Below are positions 14,082-21,497 of a stretch of 32,794 nt of DNA, in pieces. The notes beneath the pieces are model-generated. The model searched no databases, had not been told where the DNA came from, and saw only the letters and a list, made by a program, of their open reading frames with translations. Position numbers and translations under genes: made by a program. Position 1 is the first letter of the stretch; every line of letters starts with the position of its first letter. Source of the stretch: Bacteroidota bacterium (lineage in GTDB: Bacteria; Bacteroidota; Bacteroidia; Chitinophagales; LD1); assembly GCA_025963485.1 (NCBI GenBank), contig JAOQAO010000042.1, forward strand, positions 1 to 32,794, written 5' to 3'.

Positions 14082-16367
14082 TTACGGGATTAATATTTTG
14101 CACAGAGGAAGCGTAAAATAAAACGTTGCTCCATCACCTTTCTTTCCCTCGGCTCCGACAGTTCCACCATGTTTCTCAATAATTCTTTTTACCAAAGTTA
14201 GTCCAACACCGGTTCCTTCAAATTCTGTGGTACCATGCAATCGCTGAAATGCTCCAAATAACCTATCATAGTGCTGCATATCAAACCCTGCGCCATTATC
14301 TTTAAAATAAATAGTAACATGCCCCTCCGTCTGCTCACTCCATATCCTAACTACCGGCTCCCGTACCTTTGAAGAATATTTGATGGCATTTGATAGTAAG
14401 TTGACAATTACCTGCTGTAGCATTGACATGTCAACCGTCATTAACGGAAGCTCCGATAACTGAAGTATAGCATGATGCGGAACCGTCCGACTGATATTTA
14501 ACCAGACGCCCTTAATAAGACGGGTCATATCCACGGGTTCAAGTTTCAGTCTCTGTTCACCATATTTTGCAAGTTTGAGCAAATCATCAATGATAGCAGT
14601 CATTCGGTGCGCACTATCCTCAATGTATCCGAAAAACTCCTTTTCCTCTGGCAACATCCTCGCGCCATGTTCCTGTTGAATAATCTTAGCAAATCCAATA
14701 ATAGCACAGACGGGGGCGCGCAAATCATGTGATACGGTACTGGTATATGCTTCGAGGGCTTTGTTAGCTTCAGTAAGCTCTGCAGTGCGTTCCTGTACTC
14801 TTTCTTCCAGATGCTGATTCAACTCCTTTAAGTCGTTTTCGGCTTTCAGTTTGTTCGTTACATCATTAACAAGTACCAGTTTTGCCGAAATTCCTTCAAA
14901 AATAATTTCAGTAGAGTTTATCTCAACATAAATCATGGTTCCATCCTTTTTTAAATGCTTCCAATTACCGACATTCCGAAGACTAGTTTTAGCGGAGTGT
15001 TCAAGTTTTAAAAATCGCTCTCTTTCCTCAAGTGGTCTGAGGTCGAGGGCCGTCAGTGATAAAAACTCTTCCCTGGAATAACCATAATGGTTCAAGGCTG
15101 CATCGTTAACGTCAAGAAATTTAAGTGAATTTGAATCCAGCACCCACAGCGGCATGGGGTTATTATAAAAGAGCTGTCGGTATTTTATCTCACTGTTCTC
15201 AATTTTCTGTTCTACTAACTTTTTTTCAGTAATATTATTAACAGCCAGGCATACCCCTACCACCTTTCCTTCGCCATCAAATACAGGGTCACTGTTTACA
15301 AGAAACCAATTTAATCCATCATTGTCGTTCCGGTAGCTGACTTCGTGATTGATTGAATTACCTTGTTTGACTATCGCCATTATTTGATCCATTTGTATTT
15401 GCTTCTCGGGGATCAGCTTTTCCCTCAGATTCATCCCTATGGTCAGAGGTTCAGCCAACATGGTTTTTGACCACATTTCAATATTTACATTACGAGCAAT
15501 TACATTAAAGCCGTTGTCCATTAAAAGGAACCCCACATCCGTACTTTCGAATACTGCACGAAAATTTCTTTCTGATTTATGAAGTTCTTCTTCCATCTCC
15601 TTAATCTCAGTTATATCATGCGATATCCCGTACAGACTTATGGGCTTGCCATTTGCATCAAGCTCATACCGACTATCAACGTGGATATGCCTTATTGCCC
15701 CATCTTTACGTATAATCCGGTAGTAAAAAGAATTTTCAAGTAAAGAAGCTTTAGAGTTATTTACTATTTTAGTTACATATGCAAAATCCTCCGGGTGCAC
15801 AAATGATAAAAACGATTCCGGCGATTGGACATTTTCCTGTGGCGGAAGCCCGTATATCCGGCAGGCCTCATCTGACCAAAGGGCGGTATTAGTAGCAAAA
15901 TCTACTTCCCAACTACCTAAGTGCGCGATTTGTTGCGCTTTGGCAAGTCTGTTCTCATTCTGAATAAGCAACTGCTCTGTTTCAGATTTCTCTCTTTTTT
16001 CTCTAGCTTCTTTTAAAGCACGGTTTACCTTAGTGGTTAGATTGAATAATCTGTCTTTCACCACAAAGTCAGTTACTCCATTTTTAATAAACTCAATTAA
16101 CTTTTCTTCGCCAATAGTTCCGGAAACAAAAATAAATGGAGTGAAAGGTGTTATCTTTTCCTTTATCTGAAAGGCCATGGGCCCATCGAAAGAAGGTAAT
16201 GTAAAGTCGGAAAGTATAATGTCAGGTTCAAAATTCCGCAAAGCATTTTCATAATCATTTGAGGTTTGAACAATTTCTGCCACGAAATTTACTTTGCCTT
16301 TTCTTAACTCATGTTGAATCAAGTCAATATCATCAGTGTTGTCCTCCACCATTAATATTTTTATCAT
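14082..16367 (-). CDS. Sensor histidine kinase, REC-PAS-PAS-PAS-HisKA-HATPase
   Basis: Cytoplasmic histidine kinase with no membrane segment, 761 residues from the ATG at 16367. The frame also allows 16409, but the extra 14 residues precede a canonical receiver start, MIKILMVEDNTDDIDLI. The receiver domain comes first, with phospho-acceptor D54 in LSDFTLPSFDG. Three PAS domains follow (about 145-260, 265-385, 390-510), the first with the PAC-like RIIRKDGAIRHIHVDSRYE. After a coiled coil comes HisKA with H547 in TVSHDLRAPV. HATPase boxes: NLLSNAIKYSS (N), DNGAGFD (G1) and GTGVGLTLVKRIIEKHGG (G2). Because the receiver is N-terminal, it may be controlled by another kinase, perhaps the MEDS kinase nearby. 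A -7 box at 16474-16481 suggests its own promoter. Confidence 0.92.
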   Translation of the reverse strand: MIKILMVEDNTDDIDLIQHELRKGKVNFVAEIVQTSNDYENALRNFEPDIILSDFTLPSFDGPMAFQIKEKITPFTPFIFVSGTIGEEKLIEFIKNGVTDFVVKDRLFNLTTKVNRALKEAREKREKSETEQLLIQNENRLAKAQQIAHLGSWEVDFATNTALWSDEACRIYGLPPQENVQSPESFLSFVHPEDFAYVTKIVNNSKASLLENSFYYRIIRKDGAIRHIHVDSRYELDANGKPISLYGISHDITEIKEMEEELHKSERNFRAVFESTDVGFLLMDNGFNVIARNVNIEMWSKTMLAEPLTIGMNLREKLIPEKQIQMDQIMAIVKQGNSINHEVSYRNDNDGLNWFLVNSDPVFDGEGKVVGVCLAVNNITEKKLVEQKIENSEIKYRQLFYNNPMPLWVLDSNSLKFLDVNDAALNHYGYSREEFLSLTALDLRPLEERERFLKLEHSAKTSLRNVGNWKHLKKDGTMIYVEINSTEIIFEGISAKLVLVNDVTNKLKAENDLKELNQHLEERVQERTAELTEANKALEAYTSTVSHDLRAPVCAIIGFAKIIQQEHGARMLPEEKEFFGYIEDSAHRMTAIIDDLLKLAKYGEQRLKLEPVDMTRLIKGVWLNISRTVPHHAILQLSELPLMTVDMSMLQQVIVNLLSNAIKYSSKVREPVVRIWSEQTEGHVTIYFKDNGAGFDMQHYDRLFGAFQRLHGTTEFEGTGVGLTLVKRIIEKHGGTVGAEGKKGDGATFYFTLPLCKILIP

Positions 16368-16473
16368 AGATCTCATTTTACGGAAGTATTTTTTTGTTTC
16401 ATAAAACATCCAGCATTTTCGGGATTTATAACCATTAGAAAACGTATTCCCTACATTTTCTAATTTCTGAATA

Positions 16474-16481
16474 CAAAATTA
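16474..16481 (-). promoter_or_regulatory. -7 promoter box for the REC-PAS kinase
   Basis: On the minus strand TAATTTTG is a perfect TAnnTTTG, about 105 bases before the ATG at 16367. No TTG is seen 19 bases upstream. The palindrome at 16526-16544 lies about 45 bases further upstream. Confidence 0.45.
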
Positions 16482-16525
16482 CGCGCTTTGCACATAGCGG
16501 TTAGTAGTATAACCTATGAAAAGAA

Positions 16526-16544
16526 TGTAGCTGTTTACGCTACA
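16526..16544. promoter_or_regulatory. 19-base palindrome, copy B, after response regulator 1
   Basis: TGTAGC and GCTACA pair around TGTTTAC. It lies 9 bases beyond the stop of the upstream regulator gene and upstream of the REC-PAS kinase promoter. It aligns without gaps to the palindrome at 17274-17292, including about 25 flanking bases, while the arms differ by paired changes. No U-tract follows, so it is more likely an operator or RNA regulatory hairpin than an intrinsic terminator. Confidence 0.5.
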
Positions 16545-16552
16545 AAAGGAAA

Positions 16553-17206
16553 TCAGACCAACTTGTTATCTATGGCATACCGGATGAGCTCAACATTATT
16601 GGTAAAGCAAAGTTTTTCCAATACACGGGCTCTGTAGGTGTTGATTGTATTTACGCTTAGCGAAAGGTCATTGGCAATTTTTGAAACCGTTTTGCCTGTA
16701 GCAATAAATTGAAATACCTGCATTTCGCGGTCGGAAAGCAGTTCGTGCGGAGATTTGCTATAGTTTTCACCTGCTTTGTCAGCGAGTTTTTCGGCCATCG
16801 ACTCAGAAACGTATTTGCGCCCACTCACTACTTTGTTAATGGCAATAATGAATTCATTTGTTGGACTGTCTTTATTTAAAAAACCTGAAGCTCCTGCCTT
16901 CAGTGCCCTTAATGCATATTGTTCTTCGGAATACGTACTCAGCATAAGAACCGGCGTCTTAATTCCTAATGTTTTTAATTCCTTCATGATTTCAAGGCCG
17001 TTGCTGCCAGGTATAATAATATCAAGTAAAATGACATCCCATATTTTGCCTTTTACTTTTTCGTATACCTCTTGGCTGTTGCCGGCTTCAGTTATTTTAC
17101 TTGTCGGGAACTCCTCGTGTAGAAGGTGTATAAGGCCCTTGCGCACAATAGGGTAATTGTCGGCAATCAATATTTCTAACGATGACTCATTTATACTTAC
17201 ACTCAT
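16553..17206 (-). CDS. Response regulator, NarL/LuxR type (copy 1)
   Basis: Two-component DNA-binding regulator, 217 residues from the ATG at 17206; the longer frame begins with TTG at 17224. The receiver domain spans about residues 11-130. The phospho-acceptor is D62 in VILLDIIIPGSNG. The acidic pair at the start is D16-N17 (LIADNYP) instead of the usual Asp-Asp. The conserved Lys is in GFLNKDSP. The C-terminal LuxR helix-turn-helix is LSDREMQVFQFIATGKTVSKIANDLSLSVNTINTYRARVLEKL. The gene is a tandem paralogue of the next gene upstream, with the same C-terminal ending (RYAIDNKL). The partner kinase is probably the MEDS kinase, by context. Confidence 0.92.
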   Translation of the reverse strand: MSVSINESSLEILIADNYPIVRKGLIHLLHEEFPTSKITEAGNSQEVYEKVKGKIWDVILLDIIIPGSNGLEIMKELKTLGIKTPVLMLSTYSEEQYALRALKAGASGFLNKDSPTNEFIIAINKVVSGRKYVSESMAEKLADKAGENYSKSPHELLSDREMQVFQFIATGKTVSKIANDLSLSVNTINTYRARVLEKLCFTNNVELIRYAIDNKLV

Positions 17207-17273
17207 AGTTGCTTTAAAAGACAAATAAGGGAAAGCCTGGGCAACAGATTATTAGTATAAACTGTGAAATGAG

Positions 17274-17292
17274 TGTGGTCGTTTAGACCACA
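17274..17292. promoter_or_regulatory. 19-base palindrome, copy A, after response regulator 2
   Basis: TGTGGTC and GACCACA pair around GTTTA. It lies 7 bases beyond the stop of response regulator 2 and about 68 bases upstream of response regulator 1. The central GTTTA and flanks match copy B at 16526-16544, with compensating arm substitutions. Confidence 0.5.
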
Positions 17293-17298
17293 AAAAAG

Positions 17299-17931
17299 TC
17301 ATTCAAGGTTATTGTCTATCGCATAGCGGGTGAGTTCAGCATTATTATGGAGGCTCAGTTTTTCCAGTATTCTGGCGCGATAGGTATTGATTGTATTTAT
17401 ACTCAAGGACAGATCAGCAGCAATTTCTGAAACTCTCCTCCCCCTGGCAATCCGCAGCAACACCTCTATTTCCCTGTCAGAAAGTGCCTGGTATGAAGTG
17501 CCGACTTTGCGCCCGCTTGCATTATCTGCCAGTAACTCTGCAAGCATCGGCGAAATATATTTTCTGCCATTCAGAATTTGCCTTACGGCTCTTACCAATT
17601 CATGAGAGGCCATTTCTTTGGTTAAATAACCAGAAGCCCCGGCCGTGATTGCCCGCAAGGCATATTGCGTTTCGGAGTGCATGCTTAATATCAGCACCGG
17701 TAAGTCAGGGTAATCTATGTGTAATTGTTTTATTAAATCTATTCCTGAACGCCCGGGCATGGAGATATCAGTAATAACCAGGTCGAATTTTTGATTCCTT
17801 ATTTTCTGCAACAGCTCTTCGGCCGAACCGGCTTCGCTTGTCTGAACGTTCATCATTTCATCCGCAAGAATTTGTTTTAATCCTTTACGAACGACGGTAT
17901 GATCATCAACAATAATAATATTCAGTTTCAT
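17299..17931 (-). CDS. Response regulator, NarL/LuxR type (copy 2)
   Basis: Two-component DNA-binding regulator, 210 residues. Receiver domain: acidic pair D9-D10 in NIIIVDDHTVVRKGL, phospho-acceptor D55 in LVITDISMPGRSG, and conserved Lys in GYLTKEMA. The LuxR/NarL-type helix-turn-helix is LSDREIEVLLRIARGRRVSEIAADLSLSINTINTYRARILEKL. Start is the ATG at 17931, four bases after the stop of the MEDS kinase, so the two genes are almost certainly cotranscribed and form a cognate pair. It resembles response regulator 1 over its full length, best explained by tandem duplication. HisKA_3 kinases normally pair with NarL-type regulators, which fits. Confidence 0.94.
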   Translation of the reverse strand: MKLNIIIVDDHTVVRKGLKQILADEMMNVQTSEAGSAEELLQKIRNQKFDLVITDISMPGRSGIDLIKQLHIDYPDLPVLILSMHSETQYALRAITAGASGYLTKEMASHELVRAVRQILNGRKYISPMLAELLADNASGRKVGTSYQALSDREIEVLLRIARGRRVSEIAADLSLSINTINTYRARILEKLSLHNNAELTRYAIDNNLE

Positions 17932-17935
17932 CGGG

Positions 17936-19747
17936 CTATAATTTATCCTTCATGGGCAGATTTAATTGGACTAACGTTCCATTTCCTTTCCTTGACGTTA
18001 TTTTTATTTCCCCATTTAGGGCTATAGCTCGCTCTTTCATACCGAGCAGGCCGAAAGATTTCTTTGGTTTCACTTCTCCCTCATTAAAACCAATTCCATT
18101 GTCGCATATAGTCATTACTAAGTTTTCATTTTTCATTTTTATAGTTGCCGTTACAGTTGTTGCTTTTGAATGTTTAGCGATGTTTGTTAATGATTCCTGG
18201 AAAATTCTGAAAATAGCGATGGTAACATCTTTTTCAAATTCGGGCTGAGAGGCCTCTAACTGCAGCAGACATAAAATACCCGTTCGCTTGCTGAATTCCT
18301 TTGTCATCCAGTCCAAAGCAGCAAATAACCCTAAATCATCCAAAATAGCCGGACGCAAATCAATGGCGATCCTTCTTATCGTATTTATTGCTTCCAATAT
18401 CAACGACAGGATATTGTTAACTTTTACTTTTAATAAGTCGTCTTTGGGCATTTTTTTCTGAAGTTGGTCTACCTCTATTTTTAATGCCGTTAGTTGCTGC
18501 CCAAGATCATCGTGAATATCGCGGGCAATTTGTATCCGTTCTTCTTCACGTACATTTTGTAAATGAGATGAAAGGCTGCGAAGCTCTATATTGAGTTGCC
18601 GCAATTCTTCTTCTGCTTTTTTGCGCTCGGTTACGTTGTGTACTAATGACAATATCGTTATTACATTTCCGCGCTCATCTCTTAAAACAGAATTATACCA
18701 TTCGCAATAAATTATCTTGCCATCTTTGGTGTAATTACGGTTAAGACTTATATTCCGGTTAACGGCTCCCTTCATCAATTGCTCGTTAATTTTACCCACT
18801 CCTTGTATATCTTCTTCATAAATGATAGCAAATTTAGGGTCATACACATTTATTCCAAGTACTTCTGATGCCTTCCATCCAAACATTTCTTCGGCAAGTT
18901 TCGACCATCGTTTAACAAAAAGGTCTTTGTCAAACTCGATAACCGCAAGTGGTGTATTTTCGATATGATAAGATAAGTGCTGGTAAGTAAAACCCAATTC
19001 ATCTTCTAATTTTTTGTGTTCAGCCATCTCATATTTCAACTCCTCGATGGCTCTAGCAAGTTGCATGGTTCGTTCATTGACCCGACGCTCAAGTTCATCG
19101 TTCATCATTTGTATCTGTTCCCTGGTCTTTTTATTTTCCGGAACTTCAACAATTTCCCACCGACCATTTCGCTTTGAAACAGCAGAATCATGAATGAAAG
19201 CGACATCCAGAACATCTGAAGCATGACACTTTTTCAAAGGATAGGTACACAACACAATCATGCACTTCCCTATCAGGAATTGTTCCAACCCCTTTTCATA
19301 TTCAAGTACACTCCTATGTACTCCCTGCTCGATCCATCCTATATTCCCACTGACGCGCATTCCGGAACAGCCCATTTTTAATGCCTGCCCCAGTTTTTTA
19401 GTCCATCCGTTGTATATTTTTTTTGAATTAAATTTCCCCCTTTCGAAATACCATTCATCATGGGATAGAATTTCAATCTTGTGCTCTACCCTGTAATTAT
19501 CAAAGTTCGTTACCTCTTTTTTTAATGCCAGGGTTGCCTGTCTAACATCAAGTGGGTCGGAAACTATCCACAGGCAAAACTCATTATTTTCCAGCCCGGC
19601 TTTAAAGTAAGGGATTAATATCTCCAGAAGGTCATGCTTTGTTTGATAGAACTGGCAGGAGTGTGTCCCCCAGATCATGTTCCCCAAAAGATTGATTCCG
19701 GAAAACGTTTGATTTTTCACTAAGGGGCTTATTGAATTCTTATTCAT
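17936..19747 (-). CDS. MEDS-PAS-HisKA_3 sensor histidine kinase
   Basis: Soluble NarX/DesK-type histidine kinase, 603 residues. The N-terminal domain (about 22-190) matches the MEDS sensory domain first described in DcmR-like regulators: THSCQFYQTKHDLLEILIPYFKAGLENNEFCLWIVS, later GMRVSGNIGWIEQG and CMIVLCTYPL. A coiled coil (about 205-255) and one PAS domain (about 258-378) follow. The HisKA_3 domain carries the phospho-acceptor H412 in ARDIHDDLGQQL. HATPase boxes are DNGIGFNEG and SFGLLGMKERAIALNGEI. No membrane segment is seen. It is followed after four bases by response regulator 2. The ligand is unknown; MEDS was proposed to sense small carbon compounds or redox state, so no substrate is claimed. 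Confidence 0.9.
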   Translation of the reverse strand: MNKNSISPLVKNQTFSGINLLGNMIWGTHSCQFYQTKHDLLEILIPYFKAGLENNEFCLWIVSDPLDVRQATLALKKEVTNFDNYRVEHKIEILSHDEWYFERGKFNSKKIYNGWTKKLGQALKMGCSGMRVSGNIGWIEQGVHRSVLEYEKGLEQFLIGKCMIVLCTYPLKKCHASDVLDVAFIHDSAVSKRNGRWEIVEVPENKKTREQIQMMNDELERRVNERTMQLARAIEELKYEMAEHKKLEDELGFTYQHLSYHIENTPLAVIEFDKDLFVKRWSKLAEEMFGWKASEVLGINVYDPKFAIIYEEDIQGVGKINEQLMKGAVNRNISLNRNYTKDGKIIYCEWYNSVLRDERGNVITILSLVHNVTERKKAEEELRQLNIELRSLSSHLQNVREEERIQIARDIHDDLGQQLTALKIEVDQLQKKMPKDDLLKVKVNNILSLILEAINTIRRIAIDLRPAILDDLGLFAALDWMTKEFSKRTGILCLLQLEASQPEFEKDVTIAIFRIFQESLTNIAKHSKATTVTATIKMKNENLVMTICDNGIGFNEGEVKPKKSFGLLGMKERAIALNGEIKITSRKGNGTLVQLNLPMKDKL

Positions 19748-20059
19748 ACCCTGCGACTTTTAAGTCAGTTATTCCTAAAAGGTACTATCATCGAAAATAT
19801 ACACCGGAACCTTATAGATTACAAATATAGTCATTAAAACTGTTTCGTGTCCGCCCTGGGATTGATTGATAATAAACTCTCGTTTTAAGGCTTTTTTGTT
19901 TATAGCAGTGCATGCGAATAAATCTAGATATTACATGATACCTACAAAAAATTTAGTGTGGGTGTATAAGCTGGTCATTTCATTGTGCTTTTTATTTTAA
20001 TGCTTTTGATTGCTACTTAAAAAACGTTATTTTTTACCATATGAAAAATTATTGTCAGC
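19748..20059. other. A+T-rich spacer upstream of the MEDS kinase
   Basis: About 310 bases with no supported gene. It holds a minus-strand -7 box (19822-19829) for the MEDS kinase and is otherwise A+T-rich. It does not extend the DUF2441 fragment: an in-frame TGA lies just upstream of the fragment's first ATG. Confidence 0.6.
19822..19829 (-). promoter_or_regulatory. -7 promoter box for the MEDS kinase operon
   Basis: Minus-strand TATATTTG is a perfect TAnnTTTG, about 75 bases before the ATG at 19747. No TTG is present 19 bases upstream. Confidence 0.5.
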
Positions 20060-20389
20060 ATGATTTTTCAGCAGTATCGGTATGTCGAGAAGATATTTGA
20101 AGAAATAAGATTTAGTGAGTTTCACCATTTACCTTCTCGTTACACCTGTATTTACTTGGCCGATAAGATTAATATTGAGCTATGGCATATAAAGGCATTG
20201 CAACAACTTAGAATAGCGTCATTACCGATATATGAATTTAAGGCGACGGGAAATATCCACTACGGTGATGAAGAATGGCTTGAGGTTGATATTGTCTCAG
20301 ATGAAGAATACCGCAATGTAGCGCGAAAATATTGGGAAGGACAAATTTACCCTGGAACAACGAAGGATTTGCGCGAGATATATGTAAAT
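20060..20389 (+). pseudogene. DUF2441 gene fragment, truncated at both ends
   Basis: The frame reads RYVEKIFEEIRFSEFHHLPSRYTCIYLADKINIELWHIKALQQ, then PIYEFKATGNIHYGDEEWLEVDI, YRNVARKYWEGQIYP and LREIYVN. These segments match the middle and late part of the DUF2441 family (E-E-R, LPSR..C.Y, V.GN, YW.G, E.LV.G). Roughly 70 N-terminal residues are missing, and the expected last strand after EIYVN is replaced by non-family sequence that runs through the tRNA terminator and tRNA. It lies at the right end of the island next to the intact tRNA-Asp. DUF2441 has no known function. Family match is moderately sure; the missing-length estimate is from memory of the family. Confidence 0.65.
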
Positions 20390-20418
20390 ATTACGTGCTC
20401 GTTTACCACTCTAAACGA

Positions 20419-20445
20419 CAGAAGCCTTGCAATGCAAGGCTTCTG
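20419..20445 (-). terminator. tRNA-Asp terminator (right copy)
   Basis: A perfect 12-bp stem (CAGAAGCCTTGC and its complement) with a 3-base loop, 12 bases beyond the tRNA 3' end on the minus strand, then TCGTTTA. Same position and tail as the hairpin at 13067-13092. Confidence 0.75.
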
Positions 20446-20456
20446 GTGCTCTAAGA

Positions 20457-20469
20457 GCGGACCGGACGG
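20457..20469. repeat. Right att-like copy inside tRNA-Asp
   Basis: GCGGACCGGACGG, identical to 13104-13116. It covers the discriminator base, the 3' acceptor strand and the start of the T-arm, a standard crossover site for tRNA-targeting integrases. Confidence 0.75.
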
Positions 20470-20531
20470 GACTCGAACCCGCGACCTCCGCCGTGACAGG
20501 GCGGCATTCTAACCAACTGAACTACCGATCC
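20458..20531 (-). tRNA. tRNA-Asp (GTC)
   Basis: Minus-strand 74-nt cloverleaf. The acceptor arm GGATCGG pairs with CCGGTCC (one G-T pair), with discriminator G. The D-arm region is AGTTCAGTTGGTTAGA. The anticodon stem CCGCC/GGCGG encloses loop CTGTCAC with anticodon GTC. The T-arm CGGG-TTCGAGT-CCCG is canonical. The 3' CCA is not encoded. The gene is intact, so the element restored its 3' end on insertion. Confidence 0.97.
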
Positions 20532-20550
20532 ATTTTTTCAAACGGGATTG

Positions 20551-20580
20551 CAAATATAGTGTCTTTTTGATTTTTGCCAA
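20551..20580 (-). promoter_or_regulatory. Full Bacteroidota promoter for tRNA-Asp
   Basis: On the minus strand TTG (20578-20580) is followed after exactly 19 bases by TATATTTG (20551-20558), the canonical -33/-7 pair. The tRNA begins 19 bases downstream. This is the clearest promoter in the window. Confidence 0.75.
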
Positions 20581-20618
20581 CTTTAATGAGAAAAAACCTT
20601 TCGAAAGGTTGCTATTGC

Positions 20619-21440
20619 TTATTTATAAGCCAGTTTCATCCTCATCTGGACGAACAATGATAGCGCCATATCGTTGATTTTGCCCATCGGCATGTCTTGG
20701 CTGCCTTGAGCTTGTTGATTGCCATATCCCTGATTCCTCAGGCCGGTATTGGATGCAGAGGGATCGGTCACGCTGCCATTGGATATCTGCTGGGGTACGT
20801 CAAAGCTACCAACCTTGACACCTATAGTGAGTGGCTTCAATGTATCAGCAGCAACGAGTTTTTCTTTATAGAAAGTGCTAAAGGGCAGTTTAAGCTCATA
20901 CGTGAATACATCATCTTTGTCCCAGCCAATAGCCACTTCTATACCGTAGCTATTTTCTACCGGCATGACTGTGGTGGGTATATTTTTAAATCCTGTCAGC
21001 TTCATTCTTTTCTCAGAGAGCGCATAGTCCATTTTCATGCGCTTGAGGTCGGGGCGTTCGAGTTGCGAGCGCTCAGGTTCGCTGGGGTCCTGTATCCATT
21101 CCAGTTTGGTATCTCCCGGGAGGGGATAGCGTACGACTGTTATCTCCTTTTTCTTGCCTGACGTATCCAGCCACACTTCCATGCCTGTCCGCAGTATCTT
21201 CATCTGGGCCTTGTCATCCATGGTCTTGAGGCTGATGTATAGATTTGATGCATCATTGACCACGCTATACTGGATCTTAGCTTTACTATCGTAATAGCGG
21301 AATGGCTGGTCCCAGTCATTGGGATTGCCATTGATCACGATGGTTGAATCACGCCATACAGCATTGAGAACATTTTTCTGCGCATGACCGGCGAGAGCGA
21401 CCAGAAGGAGAAGTGTGAACAGCGGAAGTTTATTGTGCAT
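20619..21440 (-). CDS. Secreted protein with CBM9/DOMON-like domain, function unknown
   Basis: Exported protein, 273 residues, with signal peptide MHNKLPLFTLLLLVALAGHAQ. The mature N-terminus resembles the CBM9-like sugar-binding fold found in many Bacteroidota proteins: STIVINGNPNDWDQPFRYYDSKAKIQYSVVNDASNLYISLKTMDDKAQMKILRTGMEVWLD. A second hydrophobic core segment is YGIEVAIGWDKDDVFTYELKLPFSTFY. The last 45 residues are low-complexity and Gln/Asn/Gly-rich. No catalytic motif is visible, so a binding or structural role is likely but not proven. It is the first host gene right of tRNA-Asp, and its leader carries a terminator-like hairpin. Confidence 0.7.
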   Translation of the reverse strand: MHNKLPLFTLLLLVALAGHAQKNVLNAVWRDSTIVINGNPNDWDQPFRYYDSKAKIQYSVVNDASNLYISLKTMDDKAQMKILRTGMEVWLDTSGKKKEITVVRYPLPGDTKLEWIQDPSEPERSQLERPDLKRMKMDYALSEKRMKLTGFKNIPTTVMPVENSYGIEVAIGWDKDDVFTYELKLPFSTFYKEKLVAADTLKPLTIGVKVGSFDVPQQISNGSVTDPSASNTGLRNQGYGNQQAQGSQDMPMGKINDMALSLFVQMRMKLAYK

Positions 21441-21463
21441 GGAATGTTTCTTTCATGGATAGT

Positions 21464-21497
21464 AAAAAAATGGTGGAACCTTTCGATCCCACCATTT
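21464..21497 (-). terminator. Intrinsic-terminator-like hairpin in a 5' leader
   Basis: Minus-strand stem AAATGGTGG/CCACCATTT (9 bp, loop 12) is followed directly by a run of T. It ends about 25 bases before the ATG of the downstream secreted-protein gene. No other minus-strand gene is upstream, so it may attenuate that gene. Confidence 0.55.

Larger units (their letters stand above)
13104..20469. mobile_element. A+T-rich genomic island at tRNA-Asp, no integrase seen
   Basis: GCGGACCGGACGG is present at 13104-13116 and at 20457-20469. The right copy contains the last 12 bases of tRNA-Asp, the left is a displaced fragment. The repeats are 7353 bases apart, the expected size of an excised circle. 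The interval is more A+T-rich than its flanks: in 60-base samples, 12/60 G+C at 15721 and 23/60 at 16021, against 35/60 at 22561 and 36/60 at 25021. Cargo: a GNAT enzyme, two histidine kinases, two response regulators and a DUF2441 fragment. No tyrosine or serine recombinase ORF is present, so the element is either decayed or mobilised in trans. Confidence 0.7.

Noticed and set aside
17274-17292. Palindromes after the response regulators as ordinary intrinsic terminators
   Set aside because: On the minus strand no U-tract follows the stem; the T-run lies before it. They are reported as regulatory candidates instead.
20390-20512. Continuation of the DUF2441 frame through the terminator and tRNA
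   Set aside because: The sequence there (ending GPDGTRTRDL) is simply the translation of the antisense tRNA-Asp, a common annotation artefact.
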